Part shown: in pieces, positions 40,643 to 50,057 of the stretch | Numbering within the stretch: position 1 is the first letter of the stretch | How the letters are laid out: the number at the start of each line of letters is the position of its first letter | Assembly: GCA_002421685.1 (NCBI GenBank) | Contig: DISB01000013.1 | Coordinates: forward strand, 1 to 64,000 | Source of the DNA: Bacteroidetes bacterium UBA6221 | GTDB taxonomy: Bacteria; Bacteroidota; Bacteroidia; Chitinophagales; Chitinophagaceae | Length of the DNA stretch: 64,000 bases | Direction of reading: 5' to 3' | The notes under the pieces: generated by a model | What the model saw: only the letters and a program-made list of their open reading frames with translations | Database searches by the model: none | Told to the model about the DNA's origin: nothing | Translations under genes and position numbers: made by a program

Positions 40643-41923
40643 ATGTATCCTGATTTCCAGTATTTATTAGAGAGCCTCACGGGTGCAGATATGCCCGGTT
40701 GGTTGAGCATATTCAAGACTTTCGGTTTTTTCGTAGCATTGGCCTTCCTGGCCGCTGCCTGGACCTTATCGCTGGAGCTGAAGCGAAAAGAAAAACAAGG
40801 ACTGTTGCAGCCTACGGTTACCACTATTGAGGTAGGTAAACCAGCAACCATGAGCGAGTATATCTGGGCAGCGATTTCCGGTTTTATCATCGGCTATAAA
40901 GTGGGTGGTATATTCGGGAACGTCGCCGAAGTATCGCCCGACCCGTTGGGCTATATTTTTTCTGTAAAAGGCAATTTTTTAGCAGGCCTTGTAGGTGTAG
41001 GCCTTTTGGTTTATCTTAAATACAGTGAAAAGAAAAAACAGGAGTTACCAAAACCTGAGCAACGACAGGTAGTTACACACCCTCATCAGCGTTCCCTGGA
41101 AATATTGCTGATAGCAGCTATATCGGGCATGGCAGGGGCCAAAATATTTAATGCATTTGAAACCTGGGACCAGTTTATTGCCGACCCTATTGGTAGCCTG
41201 TTTTCTTCAGCAGGGCTTACCTTCTATGGAGGGCTCATTGTGGCAACTATAACGTTGTATTTCTATTCCCGCAAACATAAAATCCCTTTCAAACATCTAT
41301 GCGATGCTGCTGCACCGGGCCTGATATTAGCCTATGGCGTGGGCAGGCTGGGATGTCATTTTGCCGGTGATGGTGATTGGGGTATTTTTAACAGCGCATA
41401 TATTACCAATCCTGATGGTACGCTGCGCGCCGCCGCTGCCGGCGAATTTGCACAAGTTCAGGAAAGGCTCTCAGCCGTATATAAAGACATTGCCGTTATC
41501 CCCCATATATACGTACCCGCACCATCGTGGCTGCCCGACTGGCTATACGGTATGAATTATGCGCACAACGTAAATAACGACGGGGTATTGATACCGGGTT
41601 GCACCGGTACCTACTGCAGCGTATTGCCTGTCAGTGTTTTCCCAACGCCTCTTTATGAATTTACCACCTGTATGGCGCTGTTCGGAATTTTATGGGCATT
41701 GCGGACCCGGCTTACTCTTCCGCTGCAGTTGTTTGGCTTGTATCTTATCGTAAACGGGCTTGAGAGGTTCTTTGTCGAGAAGATAAGAGTCAATTATAAA
41801 TATGACCTGGGATTCATCAAGCCGACACAAGCTGAGATAATTTCAACGATACTGGTAATTACAGGGCTGGTATTGTTGTTATTTGTCAGCAAACAACTGA
41901 GGGATAAAAAGCCCACCCGGTAG
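40643..41923 (+). CDS. lgt: Prolipoprotein diacylglyceryl transferase
   Basis: Transfers a diacylglyceryl group from phosphatidylglycerol to the lipobox Cys of prolipoproteins in the inner membrane. Lgt motifs are TFYGG, YGVGRLGCHFAGDGDWG (about 231-247, with the key Arg), PTPLYE and NGLERFFVEKIR. At 426 aa it is about 150 residues longer than E. coli Lgt. The extra length lies in a first-half extension and a loop of about 70 residues before PTPLYE that holds a C-x5-C pair. Such long forms are, as far as I know, usual in this part of the Bacteroidota. Confidence 0.93.
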   Translation: MYPDFQYLLESLTGADMPGWLSIFKTFGFFVALAFLAAAWTLSLELKRKEKQGLLQPTVTTIEVGKPATMSEYIWAAISGFIIGYKVGGIFGNVAEVSPDPLGYIFSVKGNFLAGLVGVGLLVYLKYSEKKKQELPKPEQRQVVTHPHQRSLEILLIAAISGMAGAKIFNAFETWDQFIADPIGSLFSSAGLTFYGGLIVATITLYFYSRKHKIPFKHLCDAAAPGLILAYGVGRLGCHFAGDGDWGIFNSAYITNPDGTLRAAAAGEFAQVQERLSAVYKDIAVIPHIYVPAPSWLPDWLYGMNYAHNVNNDGVLIPGCTGTYCSVLPVSVFPTPLYEFTTCMALFGILWALRTRLTLPLQLFGLYLIVNGLERFFVEKIRVNYKYDLGFIKPTQAEIISTILVITGLVLLLFVSKQLRDKKPTR

Positions 41924-42670
41924 TTATCTTCGTGATGGTCTGCTGCGCCCTTTGCCTCTCTGGGCAGGAATCGCATTCTGCGCCTTGTACTTAGGCATGA
42001 TACGTACTTTCAGTCCTACCGTAAGTGTGTATGCAGTTATGTTATATTTCAGGTTGGTATAAGGGCGTATCTCCGGCGCGCCTGCATCATAGGCCAAAGT
42101 ATAGTTACGTAGCGCACCTTCAATATTGAGGCCCAATACGGATGAAAGGCCATGGGTATAGCCTGCCTGCAAGCCCAGCACCAGGCCGCTGCCGCCTGCC
42201 GGTGTCCTGTAACTTTCGTTGGACTTCAGGCTACGTGAGTCGTGATTGGAAAAACCGTAACCTGCCGCTCCTCCTCCGTACACATACCCTTTGTAAGTAT
42301 TGTATTTGCCATTGAACACTGCACAGGCAGATAATGCCGCCTTTGCATATACAAACTTTTTGCCTGCGCCTATTATGTTTCCCATATAGGTGGTATAGAC
42401 ACCATCATGACTGCGGGTCAATTGCAAAGCCCTAAGCTCAATACCCGCAGACATACTGCGGTGGAAATTAAACATACCACTGAGCAAGGCTGAATAGTTG
42501 AATGTGATTTTATCTCCCTTGTAATACATATTACTGCCGGGATTGCTGTTTACACTTACGCCTGCGCCGGGGCATAACTCTATAGCGCCGCGCTGTGCCC
42601 GGGTAGTGGTTGATGAAAATACAACAGCCAGTAATCCTAAGCTGAATAACACAAGTTGAGTCCTGTTCAT
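41924..42670 (-). CDS. Outer-membrane beta-barrel protein, function unknown
   Basis: Signal peptide (about 25 residues, ending TTRAQ), then about 200 residues of alternating strands with Tyr/Gly-rich turns (VYGGGAAGYGFSNHD). A basic tail (RGKGRSRPSRR) comes after the last strand, which is unusual for a barrel. Size suggests eight strands. Its stop codon is immediately adjacent to the lgt stop on the other strand. Confidence 0.75.
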   Translation of the reverse strand: MNRTQLVLFSLGLLAVVFSSTTTRAQRGAIELCPGAGVSVNSNPGSNMYYKGDKITFNYSALLSGMFNFHRSMSAGIELRALQLTRSHDGVYTTYMGNIIGAGKKFVYAKAALSACAVFNGKYNTYKGYVYGGGAAGYGFSNHDSRSLKSNESYRTPAGGSGLVLGLQAGYTHGLSSVLGLNIEGALRNYTLAYDAGAPEIRPYTNLKYNITAYTLTVGLKVRIMPKYKAQNAIPAQRGKGRSRPSRR

Positions 42671-42812
42671 TTAATACGTTATTTGCTCTTGTAAAACTAA
42701 CGGATAATGCCAGAAGAAAAAATGTACGCAACAAATTCCCGGTACTTGACACACGTCATCTAATACCTTATCTTCAATTATTTAGTTTAGTATACCCAAA
42801 AACAGGTCAACA

Positions 42813-43208
42813 ATGAGGCAAACGACTTCAATAATCGGCAAAGACAAGTATATAACAAAAATACATTCCACTAATGGCAATGACATAATCGCCGATGAGC
42901 CGCTCGAAGATGGCGGGCAGAATAAGGGATTTGCCCCCGGCGAATTGTTGGCTTCGGCACTGGGTTCCTGTTCCTGTATCACCATGCGCATGTATGCTGA
43001 CCGTAAGCAGTGGCCGCTGGAGAGTGTGACTGTGACAGTAACTTATGAGCGAGACAAGGTAGCCCGAACCAGTCATTTTAAAAAAGAGGTAACCATCGCA
43101 GGCCCGCTGGATAAAGAGCAGATTAGCCGCCTGCTACAGATAGGAGACAGGTGCCCTGTCCACTTTACACTCAGCAACCCGATAAGCATTGAGACCGTAC
43201 TAATCTAA
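42813..43208 (+). CDS. OsmC-family redox protein
   Basis: A 131-aa OsmC/Ohr-fold protein. FAPGELLASALGSCSCITMRMYA contains the first reactive Cys (C53, with C55 close by), and GDRCPVH the second (C114). This Cys pair reduces organic hydroperoxides in OsmC/Ohr enzymes. The YhfA-like subgroup has less certain activity. It is monocistronic. Confidence 0.9.
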   Translation: MRQTTSIIGKDKYITKIHSTNGNDIIADEPLEDGGQNKGFAPGELLASALGSCSCITMRMYADRKQWPLESVTVTVTYERDKVARTSHFKKEVTIAGPLDKEQISRLLQIGDRCPVHFTLSNPISIETVLI

Positions 43209-43305
43209 AGAATACGGTATTGTAAAAGCTATGTTAAGCTGTCATGGAAGTACAACTGTTTATTCTATTTTTTTGTATATTTAGTATAACATTAAATTAC
43301 AGCTT

Positions 43306-44022
43306 ATGGCACTCAGCGAAACATGGTTCCTGGATGGCTATATCGATTTCGAAATGCAGAAATATAAACTGCTCGCCTATCTGCAGGAAGTAAATAAATA
43401 CTTTAACGCAAACAAATTGTACCCGCAGCTTGCGGATATCATTTTTCACTACCGCAACCTGGACGATTTCCGGAAAAACAAACGGCTGATGCAAAACCAG
43501 TTCCCAAAGGAATTGAGCCAGGTCAACATAGAAAAACTGGAACTGGTATATAAGGAAATGCTGCAGGATACCGATGTAATGGCAGAACTTGAAGACATTA
43601 TGAATTATGCCATTGGCAAAATGAAAATAACGATAGACTGCGGAACAGAGATATATGAGTTGGTGGAACAGCAACTGAATATCGAACCTGTAGGCATATT
43701 GCCCTTGTACAAAAATGAGGGCTACCTCTTGTTGCGTTACAAGCAGAAAAATGAAGTGCAGGCTTACAATTACACCATCAGCCTGCTAAAAAGCAGCGAT
43801 GCAAACTTTACAGCAATAAAAATGGAGTATGTAGACAGTTATACAAAAAACATCTCGTTTACATACGAGCATATCAAAAGGCAAATTATTAAAACCATTC
43901 GTGCATTACCTAACCCTGCGGTTTACTTTATAGAATCACCCCTGGAAGTACCGTTAAATGAAACCTTACTGCCTATAGCTAAAAGGACATTAGTACGGTA
44001 TATAAACAAAGACGTGGCTTAA
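43306..44022 (+). CDS. Conserved cytoplasmic protein, function unknown
   Basis: A 238-aa soluble protein. Opens with MALSETWFLDGYIDFEMQKYKLLAYLQEV, then a charged helical section (about 45-110) and an alpha/beta C-terminal half ending in LPIAKRTLVRYINKDV. I recognise no motif, though the opening is likely conserved in related genomes. Its stop shares bases with the stop of the convergent ndh gene. Confidence 0.75.
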   Translation: MALSETWFLDGYIDFEMQKYKLLAYLQEVNKYFNANKLYPQLADIIFHYRNLDDFRKNKRLMQNQFPKELSQVNIEKLELVYKEMLQDTDVMAELEDIMNYAIGKMKITIDCGTEIYELVEQQLNIEPVGILPLYKNEGYLLLRYKQKNEVQAYNYTISLLKSSDANFTAIKMEYVDSYTKNISFTYEHIKRQIIKTIRALPNPAVYFIESPLEVPLNETLLPIAKRTLVRYINKDVA

Positions 44023-45311
44023 GCCGGCTCCTTCTGCCGCTCTTCCACTGCCATTTCCACCTGTTTCCGGGTGGGAAGCAATATCAGCCTGAGGGTAGTA
44101 TCGTTGGTGACGTAACTGATGGCCCAGTTGATGAATATTATGAGTTTATTTTTCACGCTCAATATCAGCATCAGGTGCAGGAACATCCAGAACAGCCATG
44201 CAAAAAAGCCTTTGAAACTGAATGCCGGCAGGTCAACTACTGCCTTGCTCTTCCCTATCGTGGCCATCGTACCGGGGTTCTTATATACAAACGGCTGTAG
44301 CTCTTTACCCCGCATAAGTCCGAGGAAGTTCTTCGCCAGGTTCTTCGCCTGGTTGTTGGCTACGTTTGCCAATTGCGGATGGCCCTTTGGCCAGTCCTTG
44401 TTTTCCATATAGGCAATATCTCCTATGGCAAATACATTTTCTGTCCCTTCAAGACGATTGAACTGGTCTACTTTGATACGGTTGCCTCTTACCATCAACT
44501 CCTTCGGGATTCCCCCCGGCACATTGCCCATTACACCCGCCGCCCATATCAGCGTATGCGATTGGATGGTCCTGTCGTCTTTTGTATACACGGTCTTACT
44601 GTCATAGTCAGCTACTATAGTATTTGTCCACACCTGCACGCCCATACCTTCCAGGTATTTCTGCGAAGCCTTTTGCGCTTTGTCACTCATAGCGGCTAAG
44701 GTAGCGTCTTGTCCTTCCAGCAGGTATATACCCAGGTTGCTGAAGTCCATATCCGGGTAATCGCGGGGTAATATCTGGGCCTTCATTTCGGCCAGTGAGC
44801 CCGCCAGCTCTACCCCGGTGGGGCCACCACCTACTATCACGATGTTCATAATACCCGGCAGTTCTTCCGGCGGGGCGGTCAAAGCGTCCTCAAAGTTCAG
44901 CAGGATGCGGTTGCGCAGTGCTATGGCTTCAGTGGTCGATTTCATGGGATAAGCATATTTTTCAATATTCTTATTCCCGAAAAAATTAGACGTACACCCG
45001 GTGGCTATTACCAGGTAATCATATGTTATATCACCATCAGTGGTATGTACTTCATTCGCCTGCATATCTATCTTTTCCACTTTGGTAATGCGCACATGCA
45101 CATTCTTCTCACGCTGGAACACTTTACGCAAAGGAAAGGATATGGAACTCGGTTCAAGCCGGGCTGTAGCTACCTGGTAAAACAATGGCTGAAACTGGTG
45201 AAAATTGTATTGGTCCACCAGGGTTATCTCGTAATCTATATCTCTTATCCGCCGCGCCAGTTGAAGGCCGGCGAAGCCCGCTCCCAGTATTACAACCTGT
45301 TTTTTAGCCAT
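44019..45311 (-). CDS. ndh: Type II NADH dehydrogenase (NDH-2)
   Basis: Single-subunit NADH:quinone oxidoreductase on the inner face of the membrane, not pumping protons. The first dinucleotide motif GAGFAGLQLARR (about 9-20) binds FAD, and the second, GGGPTGVELAGSL (about 160-172), binds NADH. VFAIGDIAYMENKDWP lies near residue 300. The C-terminal 70 residues carry hydrophobic helices (FAWLFWMFLHLMLIL) that anchor it to the membrane. Length 430 aa is normal. It is monocistronic. Confidence 0.92.
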   Translation of the reverse strand: MAKKQVVILGAGFAGLQLARRIRDIDYEITLVDQYNFHQFQPLFYQVATARLEPSSISFPLRKVFQREKNVHVRITKVEKIDMQANEVHTTDGDITYDYLVIATGCTSNFFGNKNIEKYAYPMKSTTEAIALRNRILLNFEDALTAPPEELPGIMNIVIVGGGPTGVELAGSLAEMKAQILPRDYPDMDFSNLGIYLLEGQDATLAAMSDKAQKASQKYLEGMGVQVWTNTIVADYDSKTVYTKDDRTIQSHTLIWAAGVMGNVPGGIPKELMVRGNRIKVDQFNRLEGTENVFAIGDIAYMENKDWPKGHPQLANVANNQAKNLAKNFLGLMRGKELQPFVYKNPGTMATIGKSKAVVDLPAFSFKGFFAWLFWMFLHLMLILSVKNKLIIFINWAISYVTNDTTLRLILLPTRKQVEMAVEERQKEPA

Positions 45312-45464
45312 GTTGCCCGGTTTTTTGTAAAACTACTGCATCTGTAACAAGGGGAAAAATTAATAGTTGCAATCGGGCTATAACTGTCGTCCATAAATGT
45401 CTTTTCCAGCCCGGCAGTACGCGCAGAAACCAATTTTTAATATATTAGTGCGACAATATTATTT

Positions 45465-46052
45465 ATGCAGTTCGGAGAAGCTAAAAAATACATTCTCGGC
45501 AAACTGAAGAACGAGTTGCCCAGATACCTTTCTTATCATAGCGTTGAGCATGTAAAAGATGTGTTTGATTCATGTAAGAGCATTGCGGCAAGCGAGGGCG
45601 TAAAAGGAGATGACCTCAAACTGCTGCTTACTGCCGCTTTATTTCACGATGCGGGTTTCCTGAAAGGGCCGAAAGAGCATGAAAAGAAATCTTGCCAGAT
45701 AGCGAAAAAAAACCTGCCGTTGTATGGTTATAATGCCGAACAGATAAAAAAGATTTGCGGCATGATCATGGCCACAAAAGTGCCGCAACAACCACAAAAC
45801 CACCTGGAAGAGATCATCTGCGATGCAGACCTGGACTACCTGGGCCGGGATGATTTTTTCACCATCGGGGACAAACTGTTTGCCGAGCTTTCAGTCTATG
45901 GTATATTGAGCACGGAAGATGAATGGAACAGGCTGCAAGTGCGCTTCCTGGAGTCTCATCATTATTTCACAAAAACCGCTATAAAACTCAGGCAAAAGAG
46001 AAAAGACAAACACCTGAAACTGGTAAAATCAAAGATTGGAAAGAACACATGA
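45465..46052 (+). CDS. HD-domain phosphohydrolase
   Basis: A 195-aa HD-superfamily protein. The metal ligands are seen as YHSVEHVKDVF (His), ALFHDAGFL (His-Asp), and CDADLDYLGR (Asp). It resembles small HD enzymes acting on nucleotides or adenylyl groups, but the substrate cannot be read. A basic tail (KLRQKRKDKHLKLVKSKIGKN) ends it. Its stop overlaps the start of the YitT-type gene (ATGA), so the two are translated together. Confidence 0.88.
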   Translation: MQFGEAKKYILGKLKNELPRYLSYHSVEHVKDVFDSCKSIAASEGVKGDDLKLLLTAALFHDAGFLKGPKEHEKKSCQIAKKNLPLYGYNAEQIKKICGMIMATKVPQQPQNHLEEIICDADLDYLGRDDFFTIGDKLFAELSVYGILSTEDEWNRLQVRFLESHHYFTKTAIKLRQKRKDKHLKLVKSKIGKNT

Positions 46053-46921
46053 GCAAAGAACTAAATCCGTCATACATTATACAAGACACTATTTACATAG
46101 TTCTGGGCATATTGTTCAGTGCATTTGCTATGAAAAGCTTCCTGGTACCCAACCACTTCCTCGATGGCGGTGTAACAGGTATTTCGCTGCTGGGACATGA
46201 GGTTTTTCATTGGAACCTCGGACTATTACTGATTTTAACCAACCTGCCGTTTATTGTATTGGGTGCATACCAGGTAAGTAAAGGTTTTGCTGTCAAAACA
46301 GCCATTGCGGTTGTAGGCCTGGCAATAGCATTGCAATACGGTGAGTTCCCGACTATAACATCCGACAACCTGCTGGTATCTATATTCGGCGGTTTTTTCC
46401 TTGGATTGGGCATTGGCCTGGCCATGCGGGGAGGTTGTGCAATCGACGGCCTGGAAGTACTGGCCTTATACACCCTTAAAAAAACAAGTTTCACCATTAC
46501 CGAAGTGATCATGGCCATGAACATCGTCATCTTTCTTTCGGCAGGCATCCACTTCGGACTAGAAACAGCATTGTATGCAATGCTTACATATTACATAGCC
46601 ATGCGTACCATTGATTATGTGATAGAAGGTATGGAGGCCTATACGGGTGTAACTATTATCTCAGGCAAGAGCGAAGAAGTAAAAGAAGCGCTGGTATTAA
46701 AAATGGGCAGGGGTATCACGATATACAAGGGCGAACGCGGTTTTATGAAAGACAGTTATGAAGTAAGCCATGAATGTGATATTGTCTTTACCATTATTAC
46801 CCGCCTGGAAGTACGCAAACTGAAAACCGTGGTACACCAGATAGACCCGCACGCATTTGTATTTACCCATACCATAAAAGAAACTGCCGGAGGAGTGCTG
46901 AAAAGAAAAGTGACACATTAG
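46049..46921 (+). CDS. YitT-family membrane protein (DUF2179 C-terminus)
   Basis: About five membrane helices in the first 175 residues carry typical YitT phrases (FLVPNHFLDGGVTGISLL and MRGGCAIDGLEVLAL). A cytoplasmic DUF2179 domain follows (GVTIISGKSEEVKEAL through IDPHAFVFTHTIKE). Function of the family is unknown; transport has been suggested. I chose the ATG that overlaps the HD gene stop; the longer frame would lie inside that gene. Confidence 0.9.
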   Translation: MSKELNPSYIIQDTIYIVLGILFSAFAMKSFLVPNHFLDGGVTGISLLGHEVFHWNLGLLLILTNLPFIVLGAYQVSKGFAVKTAIAVVGLAIALQYGEFPTITSDNLLVSIFGGFFLGLGIGLAMRGGCAIDGLEVLALYTLKKTSFTITEVIMAMNIVIFLSAGIHFGLETALYAMLTYYIAMRTIDYVIEGMEAYTGVTIISGKSEEVKEALVLKMGRGITIYKGERGFMKDSYEVSHECDIVFTIITRLEVRKLKTVVHQIDPHAFVFTHTIKETAGGVLKRKVTH

Positions 46922-46952
46922 GATGTGGAAAAACCACCCTGTTGCGTCTGGA

Positions 46953-47393
46953 ATGAAAACTATAAGTATGTTTCGCAACATTATTTTATTCCTGGCAGTT
47001 TTCCCCGTCGTAACCCTGGCACAAGTAGCAGATACCATCCATAAAGGTGACACAACTATTATTAAGGATAAAACAACCGGCCAGGTACAGGTCTTCGCCT
47101 ACGTAGAGCAAATGCCCGAGGCTCCGTACGATATTCGGATATATCTGTCCAAAAACATGGTATTTCCTGAAGACGCAAAAAGGGACGGTGTCAGCGGAAG
47201 GTTAAATGTGAAGTTCATTGTCAAAGCAGATGGCAATATAGACAGTGCCCATGTCATCAAACAACTATATCCCTCATGCGATAAAGAAGCCTTACGATTA
47301 ATAAATTTAATGCCACCATGGAAACCAGGCAAGCAAAACGGAAGGGCCGTAAATGTTTGGTTCATCTTACCCGTTATCTTTAACCCGGAGTGA
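46953..47393 (+). CDS. TonB C-terminal domain periplasmic protein
   Basis: Signal peptide (about 22 residues, MKTISMFRN to TLAQ), then a single TonB-C-like domain: FPEDAKRDGVSGRLNVKFIVKADGNID, DKEALRLINLMPPWKPGKQNGRAVNVWFILPV. It lacks the cytoplasmic start and long Pro-rich linker of a working energy transducer, so it is not a classical TonB. I chose the internal ATG because it gives a proper signal peptide. It may be cotranscribed with the YitT-type gene. Confidence 0.8.
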   Translation: MKTISMFRNIILFLAVFPVVTLAQVADTIHKGDTTIIKDKTTGQVQVFAYVEQMPEAPYDIRIYLSKNMVFPEDAKRDGVSGRLNVKFIVKADGNIDSAHVIKQLYPSCDKEALRLINLMPPWKPGKQNGRAVNVWFILPVIFNPE

Positions 47394-47406
47394 TGCCAAA
47401 TAAAGA

Positions 47407-48678
47407 CTAATACTCATACTTATCTTTCCAATTGTTCTTCAGGTATTCGCGCAGGCGGTTTTCGGCAGCATTATTGCCGGGGTCGTATAGTTTAGTGCCT
47501 TTTACCTGGTCGGGCATAAACTCGTGCGGCACGAAGTTGCCCGGGTGGTCGTGCGCATATTGGTAGCCCTTGCCATAATCCATGTTTTTCATCAGGTTGG
47601 TAGGCGCATTGCGTATTGACAGGGGCACGGGCAGGTCGCCGGTTTTTCTTACCAAAGCCTCTGCATGGTTTATAGCCATATAGGCGGCATTACTTTTAGC
47701 CGATGATGCCAGGTAAGTAGCGCACTGCGATAATACAATCCTGCATTCAGGGTAACCTATCATCTGCACCGCCTGGAAAGTAGTAGTAGCCAGCAATAAT
47801 GCATTAGGATTGGCATTGCCTATATCTTCACTGGCCAGTATCACCATACGGCGGGCAATGAATTTAGGGTCTTCCCCACCCTCTATCATACGCGCCAGCC
47901 AGTAAACGGCAGCATTAGGGTCGCTACCGCGCATAGATTTGATAAAGGCTGAAATAATATCATAATGCTGTTCTCCTGTTTTATCATACAGTGCCATTTT
48001 TCGCTGCACTATATCCTGCACTACAGCATTGGTAATAGTCTTTTCTCCATCCGGCATCGATGTCACCACCAGTTCAAACAGGTTCAGCAACCTCCGCCCG
48101 TCGCCGCCACTTAGCTGCAGCAGCGCTTCCCATTCTTTTACCACCACCTGCTGGTTTTGCAACCACGCATCTGTAGCCATTGCATGTGTTACCATGGCTT
48201 TTAAGTGTTCCTCTTCCAGTGGTTTCAGCACATACACCTGGCAGCGGCTCAGCAAGGCGCTGATGACTTCAAAAGAGGGATTCTCTGTTGTGGCGCCTAT
48301 CAGGGTAATAATACCCTTTTCTACAGCCCCCAGAAGGCTGTCCTGTTGTGCCTTGTTGAACCTGTGTATCTCGTCGATAAACAATAATGCATGGCCTGAC
48401 TTGCGTGCGGTCTCAATGACGGCCCTTACTTCTTTAACCCCGCTATCTATTGCGCTCAGGGTAAAAAACGGCATATCCAACGTATTGGCGATAATTTGCG
48501 CCAGGGTGGTTTTACCTACCCCGGGAGGTCCCCAAAACAGGATAGAATGCGCCTTGCGGTTGCGCAACATTTGCTCCAGCACTTTGCCTTCGCCCACCAG
48601 GTGTTCCTGCCCTATAAACTCTTCCAGGCTGTGCGGCCGCACCCTTTCTGCCAACGGAACCTGAGATATTGATGTCAT
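47407..48678 (-). CDS. rarA: Replication-associated recombination protein RarA
   Basis: AAA+ ATPase (MgsA/WRNIP1 family) that acts at stalled replication forks. SLEEFIGQEHLVGEGK opens it. Walker A is GPPGVGKTT (near 51-59), Walker B LLFIDEIHRF (near 98-107), and sensor 1 LIGATTENPSFEV. The C-terminal tetramerisation part includes DPNAAVYWLARMIEGGEDPKFIARRMV. Length 423 aa is normal. It is monocistronic. Confidence 0.95.
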   Translation of the reverse strand: MTSISQVPLAERVRPHSLEEFIGQEHLVGEGKVLEQMLRNRKAHSILFWGPPGVGKTTLAQIIANTLDMPFFTLSAIDSGVKEVRAVIETARKSGHALLFIDEIHRFNKAQQDSLLGAVEKGIITLIGATTENPSFEVISALLSRCQVYVLKPLEEEHLKAMVTHAMATDAWLQNQQVVVKEWEALLQLSGGDGRRLLNLFELVVTSMPDGEKTITNAVVQDIVQRKMALYDKTGEQHYDIISAFIKSMRGSDPNAAVYWLARMIEGGEDPKFIARRMVILASEDIGNANPNALLLATTTFQAVQMIGYPECRIVLSQCATYLASSAKSNAAYMAINHAEALVRKTGDLPVPLSIRNAPTNLMKNMDYGKGYQYAHDHPGNFVPHEFMPDQVKGTKLYDPGNNAAENRLREYLKNNWKDKYEY

Positions 48679-48725
48679 AGTAGTATTAGCATTCTCTTTA
48701 CAACAAAAATCATATATTCGCTGCT

Positions 48726-49280
48726 ATGTTACGCAAATTACTGGTTATCGCCCTCCTTTTTGGAACTGTAGCTGTTACTTACGCACAAAAAAAGGACAAG
48801 AAAAAGAAAAAGAACAAGGGAAATACCGAACAGGTTGCAACCGATACCGCTAAAATTGACTATAAGGAAATAGGCACGCCTCTACCCCCGCTAAAAATAA
48901 CTACCCGTACCGGGGAAAAATTCACAGAAGAGGACTTTAAGAGCGACGGCAGCTTGTTGATCATGATGTTTAACCCTACCTGCGACCATTGCCAGGAAGA
49001 GACTACGATACTGCAAAAGAATATCGATAAGTTCAAAAAGTCGAAAATATTGCTGGTAGCCGCGCCCTCTATGATCGACTACCTGGAATTCTATAACAAC
49101 GTAACACGTTATTCAAAGTACCCCCAAATGGTAGTAGGCGTAGACAGTGCGGGCTTCATAGACAAAACATTTACCTATGCATCCCTTCCCCAGATCAATA
49201 TTTACGATAAGGACAGGAAACTCGTTAAGATATTCGCCGGCGTAACGGCTTTTGACGCCATAGAACCTTACATAAAATAG
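48726..49280 (+). CDS. TlpA-like periplasmic thioredoxin-fold protein
   Basis: Signal peptide (about 20 residues), a Lys-rich stretch directly after it (KKDKKKKKNKG), then a TlpA/AhpC-type thioredoxin fold. The active-site pair is C86 and C89 in CDHC, and the cis-Pro lies in SLPQINIYD. It probably reduces periplasmic disulfides or is a cytochrome-maturation-type thioredoxin. Partner is unknown. It is divergent from rarA, with 47 bp between. Confidence 0.87.
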   Translation: MLRKLLVIALLFGTVAVTYAQKKDKKKKKNKGNTEQVATDTAKIDYKEIGTPLPPLKITTRTGEKFTEEDFKSDGSLLIMMFNPTCDHCQEETTILQKNIDKFKKSKILLVAAPSMIDYLEFYNNVTRYSKYPQMVVGVDSAGFIDKTFTYASLPQINIYDKDRKLVKIFAGVTAFDAIEPYIK

Positions 49281-49342
49281 AGAACATGATACTTGCTGCA
49301 TGGAGGGCATGCAGTTGAACTACAAAAAGGTGGTATCAGTAA

Positions 49343-49810
49343 TTATACTGATTGCTTCTTTATATAGTCCCTTATCTTGCGGACGTAGTCGAAATAACCT
49401 GTCTGCATCCTTGTCCAGAAGATGCTGAAAATTAACAGACCGATGGCGCCAAAGGCATACACATAGGTCCTGTCTACACCGTCGATTATAAGCATCAGCA
49501 ATGCTGCAGCTACCATGATGCCGACAAAGACCATGATGAGCATTGGCCCACCAGAATCGATCTTGCGCATCTTGGCAGTTACTACTACCTGGGTTTTTCC
49601 TGCACCCTTGCCTTTAAACTCTACATGTGTAATCGGCAATGTCCTGATACCGGTTTCCTGCTCGGCATGAGGAATAATTTTGAGCATCTTGCCTTTTTCA
49701 GAGACTTCAAAATCCATATCATGGATCTTCATGTGCTTGCCAAGCAAACGTCCTTTTAAGTCTTCTTCCGTGGCTGAGGAAACGTACCGATAAGTTCTAG
49801 AAAATAACAT
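49343..49810 (-). CDS. Small two-TM protein of unknown function
   Basis: A beta-rich soluble N-terminal part of about 85 residues is followed by two membrane helices (about residues 90-112 and 118-135) and a basic tail. I chose the ATG; a GTG two codons earlier is also possible. I recognise no family. About 250 bp without a gene separate it from the DUF4175 gene. Confidence 0.7.
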   Translation of the reverse strand: MLFSRTYRYVSSATEEDLKGRLLGKHMKIHDMDFEVSEKGKMLKIIPHAEQETGIRTLPITHVEFKGKGAGKTQVVVTAKMRKIDSGGPMLIMVFVGIMVAAALLMLIIDGVDRTYVYAFGAIGLLIFSIFWTRMQTGYFDYVRKIRDYIKKQSV

Positions 49811-50057
49811 AGGCACTTTTTTAAGTTAAAAAAACTAACTATAGGAAAGTTAACGCAATTTTTCTGCCAAAGCAACACGGAAAAAATGCTGTTATGAACT
49901 CCCCTATTTGTCAGACGTACCATATTTCATTATGGTTTGACATAATGACTTGATTTAAAATACTTTAACAATTAACTGGCAATTAAAGTTTTTTACTCGC
50001 CTAAATATTAAAATAGTTTAATCGAAAAAACTTGATTTTGCGGAAGAAATTATTAAA

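Noticed and set aside
46923..47393. Energy-transducing TonB
   Set aside because: Only the C-terminal domain follows a cleavable signal peptide; the membrane anchor and Pro-rich linker of working TonB are absent.
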